A stretch of DNA of 64,000 bases, from NCBI GenBank assembly GCA_021774785.1, contig JAJFIQ010000025.1:62001-126000 (forward strand), in the 5' to 3' direction. The notes beneath the pieces were generated by a model, which did no database searches, had not been told where the DNA came from, and saw only the letters and a list, made by a program, of their open reading frames with translations. The position numbers were made by a program, and so were the translations under genes. Position 1 is the first letter of the stretch. Each line of letters opens with the position of its first letter. Of the stretch, positions 27,998 to 36,342 are shown one piece after another. The stretch comes from Emcibacter sp. (lineage in GTDB: Bacteria > Pseudomonadota > Alphaproteobacteria > Sphingomonadales > Emcibacteraceae).

Positions 27998-30343
27998 GTG
28001 GATATGGGTATGATCAGAATTATTGTAAAATTATGTTTTCTGTTGATAAGTTGCCTTTATCTGGCTTCTTGCGGCACGGCGACCGGTAGGGGTACTTCAG
28101 GGATTACTGTCGGTTCCGCCCCGCCGCCGCCTGATCCAACGCCAACAGATTTTAATACGGTTGAATATCGTAACAATTATGGATTGCCTCAGATCAACGC
28201 CATTGTTGCTTATGAAGATGGTGCGACGGGACAAGGCATAACCGTTGCCGTTATCGATTCTGGCATAGATATTGATAACCCGCAAATTCAGGCCAATATC
28301 CATGTGGACAGTACTAATATAGTAACGGGAAATAAAGCCGACCTGAATGATATAGATGGTCATGGAACGGGGGTTGCCGGTGTGATTGCGACAATCCGTG
28401 ATCCGGGTAATAATACCAACACAAATACCCATGGCGTCGCTTTTGATGCCAAAGTTATGGCAATCAATACCGCAGGTACTGGCAGTTGCGAAAGTGTTGA
28501 TGGCTGTGCTTTCTCTGACAGCGATATTGCCGCTGCCCTTGATTATGCGCGTGTTCGCGGGGTGAAAGTTGTTAATATCAGTTTAGGCGGCGATGGATTT
28601 AATTCACTGGCTCTGGTTAATGCCTACAAGCGTGCGGTTGATGCTGGCATGCTTATTGTCGTTGCCGCAGGAAACCGGGAAGATACAGATACAGATATTA
28701 CCATAGCCCAGCCGGAAAATTCGGCTTCAGTGGCTTGGGCAGATTGGGCCAATGGGCAGATCATCGTTGCTGGTGCCGTGGGCCAGTCATCCACCATTAC
28801 AGACTTTAGTCACCGGGCGGGCAATATAGCCAAAGATGTATTTCTTGTGGCTGCGGGGGAGCGCATTTTGTCACTGGGGAAAGATGGTTTGTTCTTTCTG
28901 TGGGACGGAACATCCTTTGCCGCCCCGCATATTTCAGGGGCAGCGGCTTTGCTTATGGATGCCTTCCCTAATTTAGATGGTAAACAGGTCGCAGACTTGT
29001 TGTTCACGACGGCGACTGACCTTGGCGTTATCGGTGCCGATACAATCTATGGTCGGGGTCTTATAAATCTGGCAGAAGCTTTCAGACCACAAGGGACCAC
29101 ATCCATAGCGGTAAAAACGGCTAGCGGCGAAACAGCCGTTGTAGCTATGGAGGGCAGCACCCTCATTGGTGGTGAGGCCTTTGGTGGCTTTGCAAGTTTA
29201 TCAGTGGGCCTGAATGACAGTATGATGCTGGATGGTTATGACCGATCATTCCGGGTGGATCTTGGCCAAAGAATTTTCAGTCAGGCTGAGCCCATACGGC
29301 TTGAATCCCTTTTGGATTCCAGAAGGGGTAGTCGTACGTCATCACTTCAGCTTAGCTCGTCCGCATCGGTTAAATTTTCCTGGACAGAGGACTGGCGGTT
29401 TCAGGAGGTGGAAGAAAATTATTTTTCTCATCAAAATAATGTCAGAAACCGTGCTGATAATTTACGTATGAAACTGGGGTTGTCGCTCGGCGAAAATAAG
29501 GATATGACATTTGCTCAGGGACTATCCCTGAAAGAAGTTCTGGAGGATTATGATCAGGATGATTTCCTGACCATTGGTAAAGAGGATTTTGTCGCTCTTA
29601 TGGGGCGTAAAGGCAGCCAGAGCGCGATGTTTGGTCAAGAGTTTAACCCAGGAACCAGACTGGATCTGGTGGTTGGTCATGGGGAGCACCTATGGCAGCT
29701 GTTTAACCTGAAGGCCGATACATATGTTGTGATGGCTAGGTTGGACCACAGTCTGTCCAATTTAATAAATATGGGTTTTGATCTTGGGGTGATGAATGAG
29801 GATGGCAGTGTATTGGGCAGTCTGTCTAATGGTGCTATTGCGCTGGGTTCGGGTGCAACAACTACATTTGTCAACGCGCATTTTGATATGGGCATTACCA
29901 GCCAAGTGAATTTTTTTGCCAAGGCATCTTACGGGCTTACCGACGTGAAGACGGCGGATTTAAGTCTGGTGGAACAGGTGAATAGTCTAAGGTCTGGAAG
30001 CTTTTCCATTGGCGTGACCGGAGACTCCCTTTTCCAGAAGGGGGACCATTTGAGCTTTGCAGTAAGTCAACCGCTCAGGGTTATGGGGGGGCAGGCGGAT
30101 GTATCCTTTGTTGCGGCACGAGATTTCCGTAAAGGTTTGCAGGCAGGAAGCCTATCCTTCATCAGCAACCAGATATCACTGGCGCCTGATGGGCGGGAAA
30201 TAGATTTTGAACTGGTTTATCGTATTGCAGATCTTTTTGGTGCGCAGGTGGATTTTAATGTTCTGCATCAGATTAGTCCGGGTCATAGCAGTGTGAATCC
30301 TGATAATACTGGGGTATTGATCAGGTTCGGGTCTGAATTTTAA
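27998..30343 (+). CDS. Lipoprotein S8 (subtilisin-like) protease with beta-barrel-like C-terminal region
   Basis: Protein of 781 residues from GTG 27998 (GAAGG 6 bases upstream; ATG 28004 is possible). The signal has a lipobox LASC with cysteine 25, then a proline-rich linker. The catalytic triad is D87 (VIDSGIDID), H122 (DGHGTGVAG) and S306 (GTSFAAPH). From about 370 to the end the chain alternates polar and hydrophobic residues and ends in phenylalanine (RFGSEF), which suggests an outer-membrane barrel of autotransporter type. The lipidated S8 autotransporter NalP of Neisseria is the nearest known design. The barrel call is from pattern only. Confidence 0.85.
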   Translation: MDMGMIRIIVKLCFLLISCLYLASCGTATGRGTSGITVGSAPPPPDPTPTDFNTVEYRNNYGLPQINAIVAYEDGATGQGITVAVIDSGIDIDNPQIQANIHVDSTNIVTGNKADLNDIDGHGTGVAGVIATIRDPGNNTNTNTHGVAFDAKVMAINTAGTGSCESVDGCAFSDSDIAAALDYARVRGVKVVNISLGGDGFNSLALVNAYKRAVDAGMLIVVAAGNREDTDTDITIAQPENSASVAWADWANGQIIVAGAVGQSSTITDFSHRAGNIAKDVFLVAAGERILSLGKDGLFFLWDGTSFAAPHISGAAALLMDAFPNLDGKQVADLLFTTATDLGVIGADTIYGRGLINLAEAFRPQGTTSIAVKTASGETAVVAMEGSTLIGGEAFGGFASLSVGLNDSMMLDGYDRSFRVDLGQRIFSQAEPIRLESLLDSRRGSRTSSLQLSSSASVKFSWTEDWRFQEVEENYFSHQNNVRNRADNLRMKLGLSLGENKDMTFAQGLSLKEVLEDYDQDDFLTIGKEDFVALMGRKGSQSAMFGQEFNPGTRLDLVVGHGEHLWQLFNLKADTYVVMARLDHSLSNLINMGFDLGVMNEDGSVLGSLSNGAIALGSGATTTFVNAHFDMGITSQVNFFAKASYGLTDVKTADLSLVEQVNSLRSGSFSIGVTGDSLFQKGDHLSFAVSQPLRVMGGQADVSFVAARDFRKGLQAGSLSFISNQISLAPDGREIDFELVYRIADLFGAQVDFNVLHQISPGHSSVNPDNTGVLIRFGSEF

Positions 30344-30414
30344 TATCTGTTGATCATCACGGCAATAGAAATTACCCTGACCTAATCCAACCTTAAAATA
30401 TAATCAAAGAATTA

Positions 30415-32691
30415 CTAAAGTTTTTCTGAATGGGTGATTATCCATTCCTCGAATTCAACCGTGGGGATTGGTTTGCTGAAGAAATATCCCTGTAATACAT
30501 CACATCCTTTTTGACGTAGGATTTGGGCTTGTTCTTTGGTTTCAACGCCTTCGGCTACGATGGATAACCCAAGACTATGACCAAGCCTTATTATGGCATC
30601 CGTAATTGCGGCATCATCATGGTCTTCGGTGATGTCACGGATAAAGGACCGGTCGATTTTCAACTGGTGTACAGGGAAACGTTTCAAGTAAGCCAGAGAG
30701 GAATATCCGGTTCCAAAGTCGTCAATGGCAAGTGAAATGCCGAGGCTGGAGAAAATTTCCAGCTTGGCTGCTACCGCATCAGTGTCGCCGATCACCATGC
30801 CTTCGGTAATTTCAAGCTCAAGCCTTTTTGGATCAAGTCCTGATAATTTCAGAGCATTTTTCACATTATCCACAAAATCATTTGACTGAAACTGACGTGC
30901 AGAAATGTTAACACATACTCTAAAATGTGGCATATCCATATCCTGCCACTTTTTAGCCTGCTTACAGGCCATTTCCAGAATTCTCTGTCCCAAAGACAGC
31001 ATTAAATCAGATTTCTCTGCGATGGGAATGAAGGAAAATGGCGGGATCATGCCCTTTTCAGGATGTTGCCAGCGCACCAGTGCTTCGGCACCAATAATGC
31101 TATCATCAAGCGTGTTTAGGAGTGGTTGGTAATGCAATACCAATTCATCATTCTGGATAGCCTTTTCCAGATCAATTTCAATTTGTTTTTCAGTTTTTGC
31201 CTGGGCATCCATTTTAGGGTTATATAAGCGGTATACGCTTTTCCCGTCATTTTTTGCCTGATACAGAGCCACATCGGCCATTCTGAATAATTCTTCCGGG
31301 TCTTCAGAATCGAAGGGATAGAAACTGATGCCGATACTGGTACCTATCTGATGGGAATTGCCATTGATAATAATAGGTTTTTTCACTCTTTTTATAACCC
31401 GCTGCGCCGCTTTGATGACATCGGTTTCTTTATCGATGTTGGTGGAAAGAATTGCAAATTCATCACCTCCTATGCGGGCGACGGTGTCTATTTCCCGAGC
31501 GCAACTCTCAAGCCGGTTAGCCACGACCCTTAATAATTTGTCACCGGTAGCATGGCCGTACATGTCATTAACGGGTTTAAAGCCATCGAGGTCAAGAAAC
31601 ATGACGGATATTTTCTTATCCATTCTTCGTGCCATACGCATGGCGATATCAAGCCTTTGTTGTAACAGGTTACGATTTGCCAGCCCGGTCAAACTGTCAT
31701 GGAGAGCCATTTCCCGGATGAGCATTTCCGCTTCATGGCGTTCTGTTACGTCTGAAATAACGATCGTAAATTGTTTCTGCTCATTGATAGTGACTTCTCG
31801 AATATTCAGCTCAATGGGAAATGTTGAGCCATTTTTCTTGTGCCCGTTGCCACTTTGCTTTCTCAGTTGTTCATCTTCGTCAAGGTTTACGAGGAATTTT
31901 TCAATATCAATTTCTGGCATTATGTGGGTTGTATTAACTAGAAATGACAGATTTTTACCGATGACTTCTTCTGCAATATAACCAAACATGCTTTTTGCAG
32001 CACGGTTACAGGTTATGATATCGCCTTTAATATCCATCGTGACCAAGACGTCTGAAATGGCGTTCAGTATGGCCTCAATATGTTTAGCTGTGTTTTCCGC
32101 AATCTCACGGGTAACGGCCAGTTCTTCTGCCATCTGTACGGCATTGACGGCCTGCTGTTCCATCATTTCGCGGTCCGATTGAGCTTGCATAATAAGTATT
32201 TCATTTGATTCTTGCTCATGATCGGATGTGGGCACTGGTGTTGATGGCAGGTAATAATTTGGATTTGAACGCAATGAAATATCAGTAAAGGTCAATATCA
32301 GTCCGGCATTAGATTCTGAACCGGTCATAACTTCCCCCTTGATTTCAAGGCATTTTTCCTCTGTTATGCGATATTCATAGCTGAATGGAAATAAATCATC
32401 GGATGTTTTTACTTTAGATAGTTCGGATAGTATTTTTTCAGCGAAATTATTACATTCGTCCTTTTTTTGCGAATTCCGGTTAATATTCAGAATATCATTT
32501 AAAAGGATTTTTGATTTAAAAAATGACGGTTTGAGATCAAGCATGCCGGACAATTTCTTGTTCGAATGTTGAAGGACAAGATTGCGATCAAACAAGGCTA
32601 CACCATGGGGCAAGCCATCTAATATCTCTTGCAACCTACTCAACCCATGATTGTCTTGTTTCTGAAGTACACTTACTACTTTACTATTCAT
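30415..32691 (-). CDS. PAS-GGDEF-EAL cyclic-di-GMP signalling protein
   Basis: Protein of 758 residues. Two PAS domains occupy about 15-140 and 200-320 (the second is AILNAISDVLVTMDIKGDI) with a coiled linker between them. The GGDEF cyclase motif is intact at 408-412 (RIGGDEFAIL). The EAL phosphodiesterase domain starts with EAL at 536-538 (IGAEALVRWQHP) and retains IDDFGTGYSSLAYLKRFPV. Either activity, or both, may be used. No membrane segment is seen, so it is probably a cytoplasmic sensor of small ligands or redox state. It stands alone. Confidence 0.93.
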   Translation of the reverse strand: MNSKVVSVLQKQDNHGLSRLQEILDGLPHGVALFDRNLVLQHSNKKLSGMLDLKPSFFKSKILLNDILNINRNSQKKDECNNFAEKILSELSKVKTSDDLFPFSYEYRITEEKCLEIKGEVMTGSESNAGLILTFTDISLRSNPNYYLPSTPVPTSDHEQESNEILIMQAQSDREMMEQQAVNAVQMAEELAVTREIAENTAKHIEAILNAISDVLVTMDIKGDIITCNRAAKSMFGYIAEEVIGKNLSFLVNTTHIMPEIDIEKFLVNLDEDEQLRKQSGNGHKKNGSTFPIELNIREVTINEQKQFTIVISDVTERHEAEMLIREMALHDSLTGLANRNLLQQRLDIAMRMARRMDKKISVMFLDLDGFKPVNDMYGHATGDKLLRVVANRLESCAREIDTVARIGGDEFAILSTNIDKETDVIKAAQRVIKRVKKPIIINGNSHQIGTSIGISFYPFDSEDPEELFRMADVALYQAKNDGKSVYRLYNPKMDAQAKTEKQIEIDLEKAIQNDELVLHYQPLLNTLDDSIIGAEALVRWQHPEKGMIPPFSFIPIAEKSDLMLSLGQRILEMACKQAKKWQDMDMPHFRVCVNISARQFQSNDFVDNVKNALKLSGLDPKRLELEITEGMVIGDTDAVAAKLEIFSSLGISLAIDDFGTGYSSLAYLKRFPVHQLKIDRSFIRDITEDHDDAAITDAIIRLGHSLGLSIVAEGVETKEQAQILRQKGCDVLQGYFFSKPIPTVEFEEWIITHSEKL

Positions 32692-32803
32692 ACCAGAAAA
32701 CTCATTTTTAAATTTACTAATTATGGTGACAGTGTAGCCTGACAGGCTTAATAGGGAGTTAATAAAAAAGAGAACTAATTTCAGACGATACAGGAAATGT
32801 AAA

Positions 32804-33088
32804 ATGCCTAGTGAACCCTATTTTTTTTCAGAAAACCTGGACGTTATCGGACATAAATGCCCGGTGCCGGTCTTGCGGGTTCGGCGTTTGCTTGAAAGAC
32901 TGCGTCATGGGACCATATTAAGGGTAATGGCCAGTGACCCTATGACTCAGATTGATTTTCCTCATTTTTGTCAGGAAAGCGGTCATGACCTGTTGGAAAT
33001 GACGCAGGAGAATGGTATCTTTTTTTACCTGATACGAAAGTCTGGTGAAGCCAAAGGAAAAACTGGCCAAATAGAGTGTGAAGAATGA
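32804..33088 (+). CDS. TusA-family sulfur carrier protein
   Basis: Small protein of 94 residues with the TusA/SirA pattern LDVIGHKCPVPVLRVRR, where C19 would carry the persulfide. RVMASDPMTQIDFPHFCQESGHDLLE fits the rest of the fold. It overlaps the sufE gene by 4 bases (ATGA type). Together they suggest a local sulfur-relay pair, but the downstream acceptor is unknown. Distinct TusA-like clades have distinct partners, so no symbol is given. Confidence 0.88.
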   Translation: MPSEPYFFSENLDVIGHKCPVPVLRVRRLLERLRHGTILRVMASDPMTQIDFPHFCQESGHDLLEMTQENGIFFYLIRKSGEAKGKTGQIECEE

Positions 33089-33504
33089 GTGAAACATTAA
33101 ACGATGTGCTGGAAACATTCGAGTTTCTTGATGATTGGGAAGACAGGTACAAATATATTATTGACCTTGGCCGTGGTCTGCCCGAATTTGACGAAAAATA
33201 TATGGTCGAAGAAAACCGGGTTCATGGCTGTACAAGCCGGGTATGGCTGGTCCATGAGCTGGTTGATGGAAAAGTTGTCTTTAAGGGGGAAAGCGATGCC
33301 CATATTGTACGTGGGCTGGTCGCGTTAATTCTGATGATTTTTTCCGGTAAGATGCCCAAGGAGATAATCACGATCGAGGCTCGTGATACCTTAGATAAGT
33401 TGGGTCTGGAAAAACATCTTTCTCCCATGCGTACCAACGGCCTTTTTTCTATGGTGGGGAAAATAAAATCTATTGCTACTGCATATCAGAGCGTTTCCGC
33501 ATAG
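33085..33504 (+). CDS. sufE: SufE-family sulfur acceptor protein
   Basis: Protein of 139 residues that accepts sulfur from a cysteine desulfurase (SufS) and stimulates it. The active cysteine is C49 in RVHGCTSRVWLV, the standard motif. The N-terminal LEFLDDWEDRYKYIIDLG-like helix (about 12-29) and the late helix (LGLEKHLSPMRTNGLFSMV) are typical. It overlaps the TusA-like gene. No suf operon is in the window. Confidence 0.92.
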   Translation: MSETLNDVLETFEFLDDWEDRYKYIIDLGRGLPEFDEKYMVEENRVHGCTSRVWLVHELVDGKVVFKGESDAHIVRGLVALILMIFSGKMPKEIITIEARDTLDKLGLEKHLSPMRTNGLFSMVGKIKSIATAYQSVSA

Positions 33505-33517
33505 AGAGGACAGACCA

Positions 33518-33949
33518 ATTTCTTTTGACGGTATAGAACTTAAAGAACTGGTATTTATGATTCCCCATTCTCGGCGTTTGGGGCTTCAACTAATGGAAAA
33601 ACAAGGCGACAGCCTTCTGATTGAAATGCCCTTTAATACTGATCTGGAAGTTATTCCGGGAAGCGGGATTATTGCGAATGGGGCCATAACCGCTTTTCTG
33701 GATACGGCACTTGGTGCGGCTGTATATGATCAGTTTGAGTCATACCGAAGGATCGTGACTCTTGATTTGCGGGTGGATTATTTTGAGAAACCACTGCCTT
33801 TTTCTGCTGTGATGGTTAAAACCCGTTGCTTGAAAATTACCGACCAGATGGTATTCGTTCAGGGCGATGTCTATTGCGATGATGCTTCATCACCTATTGC
33901 CCATGGGGTTGCGGTATTTTCTTATGCAGAAATGGAGAAAAAATCATGA
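33518..33949 (+). CDS. PaaI-type hotdog thioesterase (upstream copy)
   Basis: Hotdog-fold acyl-CoA thioesterase of about 143 residues, with the PaaI pattern IPHSRRLGLQL, IIANGAITAFLDTALGAAV and RIVTLDLRVDYF. The start is uncertain. The open frame begins at TTG 33473, overlapping sufE by 32 bases, and the first ATG (33557) would cut the conserved first helix. The best ribosome site, GAGAGGA at 33504-33510, sits 7 bases before an ATT codon at 33518, which I use here. The next gene starts inside its stop codon (ATGA), so the two are coupled. Confidence 0.82.
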   Translation: MSFDGIELKELVFMIPHSRRLGLQLMEKQGDSLLIEMPFNTDLEVIPGSGIIANGAITAFLDTALGAAVYDQFESYRRIVTLDLRVDYFEKPLPFSAVMVKTRCLKITDQMVFVQGDVYCDDASSPIAHGVAVFSYAEMEKKS

Positions 33950-34377
33950 TATTGACGTTTTTGTCCAAATTGAAGGAACAAAAGTCTTTTGATGAGAGCC
34001 TTGATATCAGTCCTTATGCAAAAATGATGGGCTTCAGGCTCAAACGCCATGATGACAAGCTTATCACGGTCATGAAATTTAATTCTGACCTTATCGGTTC
34101 ACCCTACCCGCCGGTATTACATGGAGGGACAGTGGCTTCATTAATGGAAATGTCGGCTCTCATGCAGCTGTTTTGGGAACGGGAGCTTGTGCATATTCCA
34201 AAAACTATTGATATTACCATAGATTATTTAAGAAGCGGCAAGCCGGAAGATACCTTTGCCCGCGCCCGTGTTTTCCGAAGGGGGCGACGCTTTGCCACGT
34301 TACATGCGGAAGCCTGGCAGTCTGACTTAAACAAACCTATTGCATCGGCAATGTTGCATTATCAATTGATCAAATGA
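33946..34377 (+). CDS. PaaI-type hotdog thioesterase (downstream copy)
   Basis: Second hotdog thioesterase of 143 residues: ISPYAKMMGFRLKRH, YPPVLHGGTVASLMEMSAL and KTIDITIDYLRSGKPEDTFA. It resembles the preceding gene in fold but is diverged in sequence, and the HGG motif contrasts with the NGA of the first. Adjacent diverged hotdog pairs can form hetero-oligomers, so the two may act together (inference). Its 3' end overlaps the convergent ChaN-like gene by 16 bases. Confidence 0.88.
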   Translation: MILTFLSKLKEQKSFDESLDISPYAKMMGFRLKRHDDKLITVMKFNSDLIGSPYPPVLHGGTVASLMEMSALMQLFWERELVHIPKTIDITIDYLRSGKPEDTFARARVFRRGRRFATLHAEAWQSDLNKPIASAMLHYQLIK

Positions 34378-35240
34378 TGTTGGCACGGGCGAGGACGGGA
34401 TTCTTCCCCCGTATACCAGATATAGTCAGCCTGTCTGTCACGGACGTCTTGTCCCGTTTCAACAAATGACAGGCTAATGCTCTTGCCAGGCCCCGTTAAT
34501 TTATTGAGAAAATGGGGAACGCCTGTGTCTATGTTAACATGAGCATGAGGGGCAATGAGAACGGTCGTTTTATCCCTTGTTTCAGACATAGCCAGCGCAA
34601 AAAGACTATTCCGTGCATGACGGATTGTTATAAATTTTTCCACAACTTCTGGCGGCAGGGTCTCACAATTGGCCTTGTGTGTTTCCTGTTCTATCTGAGG
34701 GGTTGTTTTTAACAGTGGCAGAAGGGCTGGCTTCACATCATCTGGCAGTCCGTCAAGACCTTGCCCGTATAATTCACCAATTTCATAACGGGAAAAATTA
34801 ACCGCCTTCAGGGACAGGTTTTTAATCATTGCCATGTCAAACACGGGTCGTACAACTGACCATTCCGATTGACCGTTATTGGACCAGCCCAGTAGCATAT
34901 CAAGGCCTGTTGCATCATAATCTTTACCAGTTTTTTTATGCCTTTGGATGAAGATAGCAAAGGCATTTTGTTTGTTTCGTTCCACATAGCTCAATAAAAT
35001 AACAGGTTCCCGTCCCCCTTTGGTGAGTTTTTCAATAATTTTGGTGGCGCGGGCATGATGATCGGGATTATCAGGACTGATTCCCAAAAGTATATTCTTT
35101 GACAGTCTTAGTTTAGTGATCAATTTTTTTTCAGAAATGAATTTTTGATCTGCTACTGCCCATATTTTAACATCACTTGCCTGTGCAGCAGGAAGGATAA
35201 TCAGATACAAAATAAACAAGTTATAAAAAAAATATCTCAT
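34362..35240 (-). CDS. ChaN-family (Tiki-superfamily) secreted protein
   Basis: Protein of 292 residues with a Sec signal (about 1-21, ending AAQA). The ChaN-like start is ILLGISPDNPDHHARATKII, in which usual family members have GExHDNxxHH. The early glutamate is missing here while the DN and paired histidines are kept. ChaN proteins of the family bind heme or have been linked to iron uptake. A late segment, VLIAPHAHVNIDTGVPHFL, is also family-like. Its position and the overlap with the thioesterase gene say nothing about role. Confidence 0.8.
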   Translation of the reverse strand: MRYFFYNLFILYLIILPAAQASDVKIWAVADQKFISEKKLITKLRLSKNILLGISPDNPDHHARATKIIEKLTKGGREPVILLSYVERNKQNAFAIFIQRHKKTGKDYDATGLDMLLGWSNNGQSEWSVVRPVFDMAMIKNLSLKAVNFSRYEIGELYGQGLDGLPDDVKPALLPLLKTTPQIEQETHKANCETLPPEVVEKFITIRHARNSLFALAMSETRDKTTVLIAPHAHVNIDTGVPHFLNKLTGPGKSISLSFVETGQDVRDRQADYIWYTGEESRPRPCQHHLIN

Positions 35241-35270
35241 TGGTTCTCAAATAAATTAAATTTAACTATT

Positions 35271-35284
35271 AAAACGATCGTTTT
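35271..35284. promoter_or_regulatory. Putative TetR-type operator upstream of the NADPH oxidoreductase gene
   Basis: A perfect 14-bp palindrome, AAAACGATCGTTTT, lies 51 bases before the oxidoreductase start. Its core ACGATCGT is the same as in the three operators near the TetR gene at 55533. It also faces the divergent ChaN-like gene (start 35240). See the findings for the suggested shared regulon. Confidence 0.55.
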
Positions 35285-35334
35285 TATTTCATATTCTATC
35301 AACCGCCGATTCCATCAAGAAAGAGGATAACATC

Positions 35335-36342
35335 ATGAGTAAAATCAATCAGCAGATCGTACTAAACAGCCGTCCTGATGGCTGGGTAACACAAGATAAC
35401 TTTAAATTGGTTGAAGGGCAAATCCCTGAAATTACTGATGGCGAAATTCTGGTTCGCAATCTCTATATGTCTGTTGACCCCTATATGCGATCGCGGATGA
35501 ATGATGCTAAATCATATGTTCCGCCGTTTCAAATTGGTGAAGTTCTTGAAGCCGGGATCGTCGGTGAGGTCGTTACTTCGCAAAATCCGAAATTCAAGTC
35601 AGGCGATGTGGTTGTTGGTATGATGGGATGGGAAAATTATTCCAAATCTGATGGCACGGGATTATTGACCGTGGAACGGGGGCAAGTACCGCTGTCATAT
35701 TATCTGGGTATTTTAGGTATGCCGGGGATGACGGCATACGCCGGTCTTGTGGGAGTCGCCAACCTGCAACCGGGTGAACGTGTTTTTGTGTCTGCGGCTT
35801 CTGGTGCCGTGGGCAGCGTGGTTGGGCAGATTGCCAAGATTATGGGTTGTGAAGTTGTCGGTTGTGCCGGATCAGATGACAAGGTGGATTTTCTGGTCAA
35901 TGAGTTGGGTTTTGATCGGGCGTTTAACTATAAAACCTGTGGTTCTGTAGCCAAGACAATTGCCACACTTTGTCCTAAGGGTATTGATGTGAATTTTGAA
36001 AATGTCGGTGGCGAGATCATGGAAGCGGCCCTGTGGAATATGCGGGACTTTGGCCGTATTGCTCTGTGTGGAATGATTTCAGACTATAATTCCAAGGATA
36101 TGGCTCCAGGGCCAAGGGGCATGGGAATAATTATTCAGCGGCGTCTAAAAATTCAGGGTTTCATTGTTTTTGATAATCCGAAACTGAATATGAAATTTGT
36201 TCAAAAGGCTGTGGGCTGGTTAGCCGAAGGCAAATTAAAATATCGGGAAAGCGTGGTAGAAGGTCTTGAAAATGCGCCCTCTGCTTTCATAGGAATGCTG
36301 AAGGGTGAAAATTTCGGTAAACAGATTGTCAAAATCGTTTAA
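35335..36342 (+). CDS. NADP-dependent MDR-family oxidoreductase (alkenal/prostaglandin reductase type)
   Basis: Zinc-free medium-chain reductase of 335 residues. Start SRPDGWVTQDNFKLVEG and LYMSVDPYMRSRMND are hallmarks of the CurA/leukotriene B4 12-hydroxydehydrogenase-like group. The cofactor site is AASGAVGSVVGQIAKIMG (about 160-177). No zinc-binding cysteine set is seen. These enzymes reduce alpha,beta-unsaturated carbonyls and quinone-like compounds, with a detoxifying role. It is a single gene with a nearby palindromic operator. Its stop overlaps the convergent glycosyltransferase by 4 bases. Confidence 0.92.
   Translation: MSKINQQIVLNSRPDGWVTQDNFKLVEGQIPEITDGEILVRNLYMSVDPYMRSRMNDAKSYVPPFQIGEVLEAGIVGEVVTSQNPKFKSGDVVVGMMGWENYSKSDGTGLLTVERGQVPLSYYLGILGMPGMTAYAGLVGVANLQPGERVFVSAASGAVGSVVGQIAKIMGCEVVGCAGSDDKVDFLVNELGFDRAFNYKTCGSVAKTIATLCPKGIDVNFENVGGEIMEAALWNMRDFGRIALCGMISDYNSKDMAPGPRGMGIIIQRRLKIQGFIVFDNPKLNMKFVQKAVGWLAEGKLKYRESVVEGLENAPSAFIGMLKGENFGKQIVKIV

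Noticed and set aside
31358-31981. 207-residue open frame opposite the GGDEF-EAL gene
   Set aside because: Antisense to conserved GGDEF and PAS regions with no independent signal.
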